From Azospirillum baldaniorum (GTDB lineage Bacteria > Pseudomonadota > Alphaproteobacteria > Azospirillales > Azospirillaceae), in NCBI RefSeq assembly GCF_003119195.2, contig NZ_CP022253.1:2613001-2677000 (forward strand): DNA of 64,000 nucleotides, given 5' to 3'. The notes under the pieces were generated by a model, which was not told where the DNA came from, ran no database searches, and worked only from the letters and a program-made list of their open reading frames with translations. Numbering within the stretch: position 1 is the stretch's first letter; each line of letters starts with the position of its first letter. The position numbers and the translations under genes are program-made. This document shows, one piece after another, positions 34,696-43,000 of this stretch.

Positions 34696-37028
34696 GACGG
34701 CTGGGGGCGCTGCTCTGGCTCGCGCTCGTCCTGCTGGCCAGCGGCTATCTCGCGCTGCGCCTCCACGACGGGCTGGGCTTCCGCACCGATCTGCTGGCCC
34801 TGCTGCCGCGCGAGGAGCAGGACCCCGTCCTGCAGCGCGCCAACGACGCGGTGACCAAGGCGCTGGGTCGCCGGGTGCTGGCGCTGGTCGGGCACGCCGA
34901 CCGCGAGACCGCCCGCAAGGCGGCGGCGACGCTTGGCGACGCCCTTCTGGCCACGGGGCAGGTGGAACGGATCGGCGAGGGCATCGACGTCGACCGGCTG
35001 AAGCGGCTGGGGGCTCTCTACTTCCCCCATCGTCAAAGCCTGCTCAGCGATGGCGACCGGGCGCTCCTGACGGCCGGCAAGGGGGAGGAGGTCGCCACCC
35101 GCGCGCTGTCCCAGGCGTTCGGCTTCGCCGGGCTCGTCGACGCCGGGCTGCTGCGCAACGACCCGTTCCTGCTGCTGCCCTCCTTCCTCACCAACCTGCC
35201 TTTCCCGCTGTCGCGCCTCACCCCCGATGAGGGCATGCTCAGCGTCACCGAGAACGGCACGACCTGGGTGCTGGTCAGCGCCGTGCTCGCCGGCGAACCG
35301 TTCGAGCTGGACTTGCAGGACCGGCTGGTCGGCGCCTTCGACGCCGCCGTCAGGGACATGCCGGGCGTCACGGTGAAGCGGCTGGGCGCCGTGTTCTTCG
35401 CGCACGCCGGCTCCAAGACCGCGATCACCGAGGCGTCCACCCTCGGCACGCTGTCGCTGGTCGGCACCATATTGCTGGTGGGGCTGGCGTTCCGCCGGCC
35501 GGGGCCGCTGCTGCACAATCTGCTGGCCCTGGGCGTCGGGATGACGGTCGGGCTGAGCGGCAGCCTGCTGCTGTTCGGCGAGTTGCATGTGGCGGCGCTG
35601 CTGTTCGGGTCCAGTCTGATCGGCGTGGCGGTGGACTACAGCCTGCATTACAGCGCCAGCCTGTTCGACCCCTTGTCGGGGAGCCCGAGCGACCGGCTGC
35701 GCCACGTGCTGCCGGGCATCGCGCTGGGGCTGGTCACCACCTTGATCGGCTACGCGGCGCTGATGCTGGCGCCCTTTCCGGGGCTCCGCCAGATCGCCGC
35801 CTTCTCGATCATCGGGCTGGTGGGCGCCTTCCTGACGGTGGTGCTGTGGCTGCCCTCGCTCGACCGGGCGCGGCGGCTGACGCACGGCGCCTTGATGCTG
35901 CGCGCCGCGGCGGGCCTGTGGAGCTTCTGGGAGGAGCGGCGCTGGCGTGGCGTGCGCCTCGTTCTCGTGCTGGGCTGCGCGCTGGCCGGAGCGGTCGGGC
36001 TGGCGCGGCTGTCGGCGGACGACGACGTCCGGCGGTTGCAGGCGGTCTCGGCGGAGCTGAGGCACGAGCAGGACGAGATCCAACGGCTGATCGGCGCCAC
36101 CACCGCCGCGCAGTTCCTGCTGGTGCAGGCCGCGGACGACGAGGCGGCGCTGCGGCGGCAGGAGGACCTCGCCGCCACGCTGGCCGGACTGAAGGCGAAG
36201 GGAAGCATCGCCGGCTACCAGATGCCGGCCGCCTTCGTGCCGTCCGCCCGGACGCAGCGGGAAAACCGTGCGCTGGTCGCCACGGCGCTCGACGCCCCGC
36301 TGCTGGCGGCGCAGCGCGCCAGCCTCGGCCTGCCGCCGGCCGATCCGAATGATAAGGGGCCGAACAGCAAGGCGCCGGAGGGGGTGCTGACTTTGGGAGA
36401 CGCGCTGGCGTCGGACAGCGTGCCGTTCCTGCGCGAACTCGTGCTTGGGCCGGGACTGCATGTGGTGGCCTTGCAGGGGCTGAGCGATCCGGACGCCGTA
36501 CGCGCCGCGGTGGCCGGCACGGCCGGCGTCCGGCTGGTCAATCCGACGGCGGACTTCTCGGCGCTGCTCGCCAAGTACCGGCACCGGGCGCTGCTGCTGA
36601 CCGGGCTGGCGGGGCTGCTGATGCTGCCCGTGCTGATGTGGCGCTACGGCTGGCGCGGGGGGCTGTGGGCGCTGCTGCCACCCGGGGCGGCGCTCGTCCT
36701 GGCGCCCGCGGTGGTCGGGCTGATGGGCCAGGACTTCACCTTCTTCCATGCCATGGCGCTGGTGCTGATCCTCTCCATCGGCGTGGATTACGCCGTCTTC
36801 TGCGCGGAGAGCGGCGTGGAGCAGCAGCCGGTGACCATGCTGGCGGTGTGGCTGGCGACGCTGACGACCCTGCTGTCCTTCGGGCTTCTGGCCTTCAGCG
36901 CCGTTCCGGCGGTGCACAGCTTCGGCGTGACCATGCTGGTCGGAATCTCGATTGCCTTTCTTTTCGCACCACTGGCCGCGCGCGGCACACGCCACAATGA
37001 AGCCACAAACAATGCGCGGCTACGCTGA
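34692..37028 (+). CDS. apeM: MMPL/RND-family exporter (ApeM type)
   Basis: 778 residues with two repeated halves of about six membrane helices each and large periplasmic loops after helices 1 and 7. The GTG start gives VRRLGALLWLALVLLASGYL. The GVAVDYSLHYSASLFDP and IGVDYAVFCAESG segments at equivalent points of the two halves are the proton-relay-type motifs of MMPL exporters. Predicted to extract the finished polyene lipid from the inner membrane. The next ATG is about 50 bp downstream. Confidence 0.9.
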   Translation: MRRLGALLWLALVLLASGYLALRLHDGLGFRTDLLALLPREEQDPVLQRANDAVTKALGRRVLALVGHADRETARKAAATLGDALLATGQVERIGEGIDVDRLKRLGALYFPHRQSLLSDGDRALLTAGKGEEVATRALSQAFGFAGLVDAGLLRNDPFLLLPSFLTNLPFPLSRLTPDEGMLSVTENGTTWVLVSAVLAGEPFELDLQDRLVGAFDAAVRDMPGVTVKRLGAVFFAHAGSKTAITEASTLGTLSLVGTILLVGLAFRRPGPLLHNLLALGVGMTVGLSGSLLLFGELHVAALLFGSSLIGVAVDYSLHYSASLFDPLSGSPSDRLRHVLPGIALGLVTTLIGYAALMLAPFPGLRQIAAFSIIGLVGAFLTVVLWLPSLDRARRLTHGALMLRAAAGLWSFWEERRWRGVRLVLVLGCALAGAVGLARLSADDDVRRLQAVSAELRHEQDEIQRLIGATTAAQFLLVQAADDEAALRRQEDLAATLAGLKAKGSIAGYQMPAAFVPSARTQRENRALVATALDAPLLAAQRASLGLPPADPNDKGPNSKAPEGVLTLGDALASDSVPFLRELVLGPGLHVVALQGLSDPDAVRAAVAGTAGVRLVNPTADFSALLAKYRHRALLLTGLAGLLMLPVLMWRYGWRGGLWALLPPGAALVLAPAVVGLMGQDFTFFHAMALVLILSIGVDYAVFCAESGVEQQPVTMLAVWLATLTTLLSFGLLAFSAVPAVHSFGVTMLVGISIAFLFAPLAARGTRHNEATNNARLR

Positions 37029-37077
37029 TTGGTGTATGCTCTACGTCAGATTCGCTTCTGGGAAATCGCCTCACGTC

Positions 37078-37680
37078 ATGACCATGCATAAGGGGTGGGT
37101 CGCGCTCCTGTTCCTGCTCGGAGCGTGCGCCTCCGTGCCCGGCGGCGGCCCGGCGGACCCAAGCACGCCGCTGCTCGCCCCCGGCGAGCCGCTGGCCCTG
37201 CCCCGCCCGTCCGATCTCGGGCAGAGCGTCGAGGCAGCACAGCTCATCACCGCCAGCCGCGACGGCCAGACCTTCGTCTTCGAGGGCCGGATCAGCGTCA
37301 CGCCGGAGCGCTTCCTGCTGGTCGGTGTGGACAGTCTGGGCCGCCGCGCCATGACCGTCACCTGGAGCGATGCCGGGCTGGAGGTGGAGACCGCACCCTG
37401 GCTGCCCCCGGCCCTGCGGCCGGGCAGCATGCTGGCCGACATCGTCGTGCTGTACTGGCCCGAAGCGGTCGTGCGGCAGGCGCTCGCCCCCGCGGGCGGC
37501 ACGCTGAGCGCCGACGCGCACCGGCGCAGCGTGCGCATCGGCGGCAAGGAGGTGCTGCACGCCGAACGCAGCTGGGCCGACGGCGCGCCGTGGACCGGCA
37601 CGCTGTGCTACGCCAACCTCGCCTGGGGCTACGAGATCGAGGTGCAGTCCATGGCAGCATCCCAGGCGGCGGCGCCATGA
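37078..37680 (+). CDS. apeN: DUF3261-type lipoprotein of the polyene cluster (ApeN type)
   Basis: 200 residues from the ATG at 37078; an ATG at 37084 is equally possible. Signal peptide with lipobox LLGAC, then a beta-rich domain (FVFEGRISVTPERFLLVGVD, LEVETAPWLPPALRPG) reminiscent of DUF3261 and LolB-like proteins. It may receive product at the outer membrane. The stop overlaps the ketosynthase ATG (ATGA). Open frame upstream of 37078 adds residues without a ribosome site. Confidence 0.8.
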   Translation: MTMHKGWVALLFLLGACASVPGGGPADPSTPLLAPGEPLALPRPSDLGQSVEAAQLITASRDGQTFVFEGRISVTPERFLLVGVDSLGRRAMTVTWSDAGLEVETAPWLPPALRPGSMLADIVVLYWPEAVVRQALAPAGGTLSADAHRRSVRIGGKEVLHAERSWADGAPWTGTLCYANLAWGYEIEVQSMAASQAAAP

Positions 37681-38888
37681 GACGTCCGCTCGGACTTGCC
37701 GCCCTGGGCCTCGCCACCCCCATCGGCACCGGGGCGGGCGCGGTCGCCGACGCCTTGTTTGCCGGCACCCGCGACGGCCTGCGCCCGCGCTCCGGCTTCG
37801 TGCCCGGCCGCGCCGTGCATGTCGGTTCGGTGGACGCGCCGCTGCCGCCGGTGCCGGCGGGGCTGGAGACCTACGACTGCCGCAACAACCGCCTGCTGCT
37901 GCTGGCCCTGGAGCAGATCCGCGACGCCGTCGAAACGGCGGCCGCGCGCCACGGCCGGCACCGGATCGCCGTGATCATCGGCACCAGCACCTCGGGCATG
38001 GCCGAGGCGGAGGCCGGCTTCGCGGCGATGCGCCGCGACGGCGCGTGGACGGGTCCGTTCCATTACGACCAGCTCGCCACCGGCGGGCCAGGGGAGTTCG
38101 CGGCGCGCGCGCTCGACCTGCCGGGGCCGGCCTACACGGTGGCGACGGCCTGCTCGTCCAGCGGCAAGGTGTTCGCGTCCGCCCGGCGGCTGATCCGCTC
38201 CGGCTTGTGCGACGCCGCTGTCGTCGGCGGCGCCGACACGCTGTGCGGCACCACGCTCGGCGGCTTCAGCGCGTTGGAGGCGGTGTCGGCGGGCCTCTGC
38301 AATCCCTTCAGCGCCAATCGCGACGGCATCAACATCGGCGAGGCGGCGGCGGTCTTCCTGCTGACCGCGGAGGACGCCCCGGTGCGGCTGCTGGGCGTGG
38401 GCGAGAGCTCCGACGCGCACCATGTCAGCGCCCCCGACCCGGAGGGCCACGGCGCCCTCGCCGCCATGCGGGCGGCGTTGGATGACGCCGGGCTGACGCC
38501 GTCGGACATCGCCTACGTCAACCTGCACGGCACCGCGACGGCGCTGAACGATTCCATGGAGGGCAAGGCGGTGCACGCGCTGTTCGGCGACGCGACGCCA
38601 TGCAGCTCCACCAAGGCGATGACCGGCCACACGCTGGGCGCCGCCGGGGCGTGCGAGGCGGCGTTCCTCTGGCTGGCGCTGCATCCGGCCCACAACCCGG
38701 ACGGGCGGCTGCCCCCGCACCTGTGGGACGGTGCGCCCGACCCGGAGATCCCGCCGCTGAACCTGATCGGCCCCGGCGCCACCTTCTCCGGCGGGCTTCC
38801 CGCCGGGCCGGCGGCGATGCTCAGCAACTCCTTCGCGTTCGGCGGCAGCAACGTGGCCCTGGTGCTGGGCCGGGGGGAATGGCGATGA
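37677..38888 (+). CDS. apeO: Beta-ketoacyl-ACP synthase (ApeO type)
   Basis: 403-residue FabF-like condensing enzyme. Active-site Cys159 in TVATACSSSGK, first His in VNLHGTATALND and second in KAMTGHTLGAAG; the C-terminal NSFAFGGSNVALV is typical. In aryl-polyene systems ApeO forms a heterodimer with the Cys-less ApeC and performs elongation. Here the apeC homologue is at 29438-30169, the usual partner. ATGA overlaps at both ends. Confidence 0.9.
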   Translation: MRRPLGLAALGLATPIGTGAGAVADALFAGTRDGLRPRSGFVPGRAVHVGSVDAPLPPVPAGLETYDCRNNRLLLLALEQIRDAVETAAARHGRHRIAVIIGTSTSGMAEAEAGFAAMRRDGAWTGPFHYDQLATGGPGEFAARALDLPGPAYTVATACSSSGKVFASARRLIRSGLCDAAVVGGADTLCGTTLGGFSALEAVSAGLCNPFSANRDGINIGEAAAVFLLTAEDAPVRLLGVGESSDAHHVSAPDPEGHGALAAMRAALDDAGLTPSDIAYVNLHGTATALNDSMEGKAVHALFGDATPCSSTKAMTGHTLGAAGACEAAFLWLALHPAHNPDGRLPPHLWDGAPDPEIPPLNLIGPGATFSGGLPAGPAAMLSNSFAFGGSNVALVLGRGEWR

Positions 38889-39361
38889 GCGCGTGTCCGT
38901 GGCCCATCGAGGATCTGCTGCCGCACGCACGGCCGATGATCCTGCTGGACGAGGCGGTCGGACGGGTGGACGGCCGCTTCGTGTCGGCCCTGACCGTGCG
39001 GGAGGGGGCGCCCTTCGTGGTGACGGGGCGCGGCGCCCCGGCCCATGTCGCCGTGGAGTGGATGGCGCAGACCTGCGGTGCCCAGGTCGGGGCCGAGGCC
39101 AGGGAAGCCGGCGGCGACGTCCGCCTCGGGCTGCTGCTGGGCACGCGCGACTTCCGCGCCTCCGTCCCCTGGTTCGCCATCGGCGAGCGGCTGGAGGTGT
39201 CGGTGGCGCCGGTCTTCCGGGACGAGAACATCGGGTCTTTTGATTGTGTGGTGACGCGCGCGGGCACCGGGGAGGAGCTGGCGAAGGCCCAGCTCACCGT
39301 CTACCAGCCCGAGGATACGGTCGCGCTGCTCGCCAGCCAGGGAGTTCAGGTCAAGCGATGA
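38885..39361 (+). CDS. apeP: Beta-hydroxyacyl-ACP dehydratase (ApeP type)
   Basis: 158 residues, hot-dog fold. The start MSACPWPIEDLLPHARPMIL (catalytic-type H-x-R-P-M) and AVEWMAQTCGAQVGAEA helix place it with ApeP/FabZ-like proteins. Together with the C-terminal domain of the ligase fusion it gives the cluster two dehydratases, as usual in these pathways. Dehydration leaves the conjugated double bonds, since no enoyl reductase is present. Confidence 0.88.
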   Translation: MSACPWPIEDLLPHARPMILLDEAVGRVDGRFVSALTVREGAPFVVTGRGAPAHVAVEWMAQTCGAQVGAEAREAGGDVRLGLLLGTRDFRASVPWFAIGERLEVSVAPVFRDENIGSFDCVVTRAGTGEELAKAQLTVYQPEDTVALLASQGVQVKR

Positions 39362-40083
39362 AGAAGACGATCCTGGTCACCGGTGCCAGCAAGGGCATCG
39401 GCCGCGCGGTCGCGGAACGGCTGGCCGCCGACGGTTTCGCGGTGGTGGTGCATTACGGCCGCGATGCGGCCGGCGGCGAGGCGACGCTGGCCGACGTCCG
39501 CAAGGCCGGCGGCGAGGGCCGGCTGCTCGCTTTCGACATCGCCGACCGCGCCGCCGCCCGCGCCGCGCTGGAGGCCGACATGGAGGCGCACGGCCCCTAT
39601 TGGGGCGCCGTCCTGAACGCCGGCATCGCCCGCGACGCCGCCTTCCCGGCCATGGCGGACGACGATTGGGATTCGGTCCTCAACACCAACCTCGACGGCT
39701 TCTACAACGTGCTGAAGCCGCTGGTGATGCCGATGGTCTCGGCCCGCAGGGGCGGACGGATCGTGACGCTGTCGTCGGTGTCGGGGCTGATCGGCAACCG
39801 CGGGCAGGTCAATTACAGCGCCGCGAAGGCCGGCATCATCGGCGCCACCAAGGCGCTGGCGATCGAGTTGGCGAAACGGAACATCACGGTGAATTGCGTG
39901 GCCCCCGGCATCATCGAAACGCAGATGACCGACGGGCTGCCCATGGAGGAAGCCTTGAAGCTGGTCCCCATGCGCCGGGCCGGACGGCCGGAGGACGTCG
40001 CGGCGGTGGTGTCCTTCCTGTGTTCCGACGGGGCGGCGTACGTGACGCGGCAGGTGATCGCGGTGAACGGGGGTATGGTGTGA
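39358..40083 (+). CDS. apeQ: 3-oxoacyl-ACP reductase (ApeQ type)
   Basis: 241-residue FabG-like SDR. NADPH motif VTGASKGIGRAVAERLA, catalytic Ser-Tyr-Lys in TLSSVSGLIGNRGQVNYSAA followed by KAG, and ending VIAVNGGMV. It reduces the beta-keto group after each condensation. Start ATG at 39358 overlaps the dehydratase stop. No enoyl-ACP reductase gene occurs in the cluster, consistent with a polyene product. Confidence 0.92.
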   Translation: MKKTILVTGASKGIGRAVAERLAADGFAVVVHYGRDAAGGEATLADVRKAGGEGRLLAFDIADRAAARAALEADMEAHGPYWGAVLNAGIARDAAFPAMADDDWDSVLNTNLDGFYNVLKPLVMPMVSARRGGRIVTLSSVSGLIGNRGQVNYSAAKAGIIGATKALAIELAKRNITVNCVAPGIIETQMTDGLPMEEALKLVPMRRAGRPEDVAAVVSFLCSDGAAYVTRQVIAVNGGMV

Positions 40084-41306
40084 TGCGCAGGGTTGTCGTC
40101 ACGGGCATGGGCGGGGTGAGCGCGCTGGGCGAGGACTGGCCGACCATCCGCGCCCGCATGGCGAAGGGCGAGACCGCCGTCCGCACCATGGCGGAGTGGG
40201 ACCGTTTCCACGGGATCAACACGCGCCTCGCCGCCCCGGTGACCGGCTTTTCGGTGGACGACCGCTACCCGCGCAAGAAGACGCGGACCATGGGGCCGGT
40301 CTCCCGGATGGCGGTCTACGCCACCGAGAAGGCGCTGAACGACGCGGCCCTGCTGAACGACCCGTTCGTCCGCGGCGGGCGCGTGGGCATCGCCTACGGA
40401 TCGTCGTTCGGCAGCCCCGCCCCGGTGATCGCCTTCGCCGAGCTGATGACCCAGGGCGCGTCGAAGACCCTCAACGCCACCAGCTACATCCAGATGATGA
40501 GCCACACGGCGGCGGTGAACATCGGGTTGTTCTACGGCGTGACCGGCCGCATCATCCCGACCAGCAGCGCCTGCACCTCCGGCAGCCAAGCCATCGGCTA
40601 CGCCTACGAGGCGATCAAGTGGGGCAAGGCCGACGCCATGATCGCCGGCGGCGCCGAGGAGCTGGACGTGACCGAATCGGCGGTCTTCGACACGCTGTTC
40701 GCCACCTCCACCCGCAACGACCGTCCGCACACCAGCCCCCGCCCCTACGACCGCGACCGCGACGGGCTGGTGATCGGCGAAGGCGCCACCACCCTGGTCC
40801 TGGAGGAACGCGAGCGCGCGCTTGCCCGCGGGGCCAACATCCACGCGGAGATCGTCGGCTTCGCCTGCAACTCCGACGGCAACCACGTCACCCAGCCGCA
40901 GGCCGGGACCATGGAGATCGCCCTGCGCATGGCGTTGGAGGACGCCGGGCTGTCGGCGGACGCCATCGGCTTCGTCAACGGCCACGGCACGGCCACCGAA
41001 TGGGGCGACATCGCCGAGACCGCCGCGACCCACGCCGTCTTCGGCCCGCGCGCGCCCATCCATTCGCTGAAGAGCTATTTCGGCCATTCGCTGGGCGCCT
41101 GCGGCGCTCTGGAAGCGTGGCTGGGCATCGAGATGATGCGCGAGGGCTGGTTCGCTCCCACCGCCAACCTGGACCATGTGGACGAACGCTGCGCCGAGCT
41201 GGACTACATCATGGGCGAGGGCCGGCGGATCGACACCGAATTCCTGATGTCCAACAACTTCGCCTTCGGCGGCATCAACACGTCGCTGGTGTTCCGGCGC
41301 GCGTAG
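40083..41306 (+). CDS. apeR: Beta-ketoacyl-ACP synthase (ApeR type)
   Basis: 407-residue FabF-like enzyme. Cys164 in TSSACTSGSQAIGYA, His in VNGHGTATEWGD and in KSYFGHSLGACG; C-terminus NNFAFGGINTSLVF. A stand-alone second ketosynthase, probably used for the first condensation with the starter. The ATG shares its A with the TGA of apeQ. It ends the plus-strand operon, 22 bp from the convergent flavoenzyme gene. Confidence 0.9.
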   Translation: MRRVVVTGMGGVSALGEDWPTIRARMAKGETAVRTMAEWDRFHGINTRLAAPVTGFSVDDRYPRKKTRTMGPVSRMAVYATEKALNDAALLNDPFVRGGRVGIAYGSSFGSPAPVIAFAELMTQGASKTLNATSYIQMMSHTAAVNIGLFYGVTGRIIPTSSACTSGSQAIGYAYEAIKWGKADAMIAGGAEELDVTESAVFDTLFATSTRNDRPHTSPRPYDRDRDGLVIGEGATTLVLEERERALARGANIHAEIVGFACNSDGNHVTQPQAGTMEIALRMALEDAGLSADAIGFVNGHGTATEWGDIAETAATHAVFGPRAPIHSLKSYFGHSLGACGALEAWLGIEMMREGWFAPTANLDHVDERCAELDYIMGEGRRIDTEFLMSNNFAFGGINTSLVFRRA

Positions 41307-41328
41307 ACGGGCGCGGGTAGACGGGCGC

Positions 41329-42903
41329 CTACTCCGCCGCTTCGGCCTCCGCCACCTTGGACTCCGCCGGGACCCCCGTCGCCAGGTTCGCCGCGCCCAT
41401 GCCGGAGATCACCACCGCCTCGACGCCGGGACCGCTTTGGCAGCCGGCGCCGACCAGCATCAGCCCCGGCAGCGGCGTCTTGTTCGGCGGGCACCATTGA
41501 CCGCGGGCGGCGCCGTAGATGGCGCCATTGTCGGCGAGCGCGTAGCGGGTGAAGGTCGTCGGGCTGGCCGTCTGGCGGTAGAGGATGCGCCCCCGCAGCC
41601 CGGGAAGCACGCTCTCCGCCGCGGTGACCAGACGATCGGCGAAGGCTTCCTTGCGCTGGCGGTTGGCGGCCTTTCCGGCGGCGAACCATTCGGCGGCCTC
41701 CGGTTCGGGCCGCAGGCAGAGCATGGTGACGGCGGCATGGCCCTCGGGGGCCAGGGACGGATCGACCGCGCTCGGGTTGCCGATGCCGAAATGCAGGCCG
41801 CCCGCCCCGACGAACACGCGGGCCGGCAGGTCCGGAACGCCCTCCACGGCGAGGCTGACCAGCACCGCCGTGGGGCCGCGCTTCAGTCCCTTCACACGCT
41901 GGGCGTAGCGCCTGGGCAGCAACGCCGGGTCCACCAGCCGCGTCAACGTGGCGACCACGTCGGAATTGGCCAGCACCAGCGGCGCCCGGTGCACCGTTCC
42001 GTCGGCGGTGGCGATGCCGGCGGCCCGGCCGTCCTCGGTCAGGATGCGTTCGGCGCGGGTGCGCAGAAGGACAGCGCCGCCCCGCTCCCGCACCACCGCG
42101 CACAGCAGTTCCGCCAGCCGCTGAGAGCCGCCGGCCGGGTACCAGCCGCCTTCCAGATAATAGCCGAACAGCGGGGCCATCTCACGCACCGGCAGCAGCT
42201 CGGGGCGGTCGGTGACGTACTCGCTGATGGTGGTCAGCAGGGCCTTCAGCCGCGGGTCGCGCAGATGGGTGTCGAGCATCTCGGCGTAGGGGCGGTGCAT
42301 CCAACGCCAAGCGTCGGGCCGGCGGGCGGTCCAGGACCGCATGGCCTCCAGCGTCGCGGGCGGCATCGGCACGCCGCCGGTCTCGTCCACATCGGCGTAG
42401 AGATCGGCGTAGACGCGCCCCATCTCCGCGAAGAAGGCGGCGATCCCCGGCGCCTCTAGCGGGAACAGCGCCTGGAGGCGCGTCACCAGGTCGGCCGGCT
42501 GGTCCGGCACATCCAGGCACAGGCCGTCCTGCACATAGCGGTGGCGGACCCGGCGCCAGTCCATGCGCTGCGCCACGCCCAGGCCGTCCAGCAGCCGCCG
42601 CAGCGGGCCGCGCGGTCCCAGCCCGCTGAAATCCTGCACCCCGGCGTCGAAGATGTAGCGCCCAACCGAACCGTCCCGGCCGCGGACCTTGCGCAGCCAG
42701 GACGAGCAGTAGCCTCCCGGCCGGTCGTGCGCTTCCACCACCAGCACCTTCAGCCCGCGCACCGCCAGAGTCGCCGCGGCCGACAACCCGCCGATCCCGG
42801 CGCCGACCACCACCGCGTGATGCTCGTGTTCCCTGGCCGGCCAACCGCCGAACGTCGGCATCGGCCACGCCGAGGACTGACCGGACGAGGGACGATGCGT
42901 CAT
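41329..42903 (-). CDS. FAD-dependent oxidoreductase, phytoene-desaturase-like
   Basis: About 524 residues from the ATG at 42901-42903. FAD dinucleotide motif VVVGAGIGGLSAAATLAVRG, LKVLVVEAHDRPGGYCSSW, and a C-terminal flavin motif (LPGLMLVGAGCQSGPGVEAV). This is the carotenoid/retinol desaturase superfamily (CrtI-like). No phytoene synthase is in the window. In the polyene cluster it might desaturate or isomerise the chain or modify the head group; this is inferred from location only. It is convergent with apeR and followed on the same strand side by the GT2-acyltransferase fusion 98 bp further upstream. Confidence 0.82.
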   Translation of the reverse strand: MTHRPSSGQSSAWPMPTFGGWPAREHEHHAVVVGAGIGGLSAAATLAVRGLKVLVVEAHDRPGGYCSSWLRKVRGRDGSVGRYIFDAGVQDFSGLGPRGPLRRLLDGLGVAQRMDWRRVRHRYVQDGLCLDVPDQPADLVTRLQALFPLEAPGIAAFFAEMGRVYADLYADVDETGGVPMPPATLEAMRSWTARRPDAWRWMHRPYAEMLDTHLRDPRLKALLTTISEYVTDRPELLPVREMAPLFGYYLEGGWYPAGGSQRLAELLCAVVRERGGAVLLRTRAERILTEDGRAAGIATADGTVHRAPLVLANSDVVATLTRLVDPALLPRRYAQRVKGLKRGPTAVLVSLAVEGVPDLPARVFVGAGGLHFGIGNPSAVDPSLAPEGHAAVTMLCLRPEPEAAEWFAAGKAANRQRKEAFADRLVTAAESVLPGLRGRILYRQTASPTTFTRYALADNGAIYGAARGQWCPPNKTPLPGLMLVGAGCQSGPGVEAVVISGMGAANLATGVPAESKVAEAEAAE

Positions 42904-43000
42904 GGAAGGAAGGCCGGGCCATGCAGGACGAGGGTCGCACACTCTGTACGATTCGCCCCGCGCGACGCCATCTTAGGCTGTATCATTGCGTGGAGAGGTA

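Noticed and set aside
34398-36995. 865-codon open frame on the minus strand over the MMPL exporter
   Set aside because: Gln/Arg-rich shadow of the exporter; no membrane segments or motifs.
41307-41328. Repeated TAGACGGGCGC between apeR and the flavoenzyme gene as a terminator
   Set aside because: It is a direct, not inverted, duplication and forms no stem.
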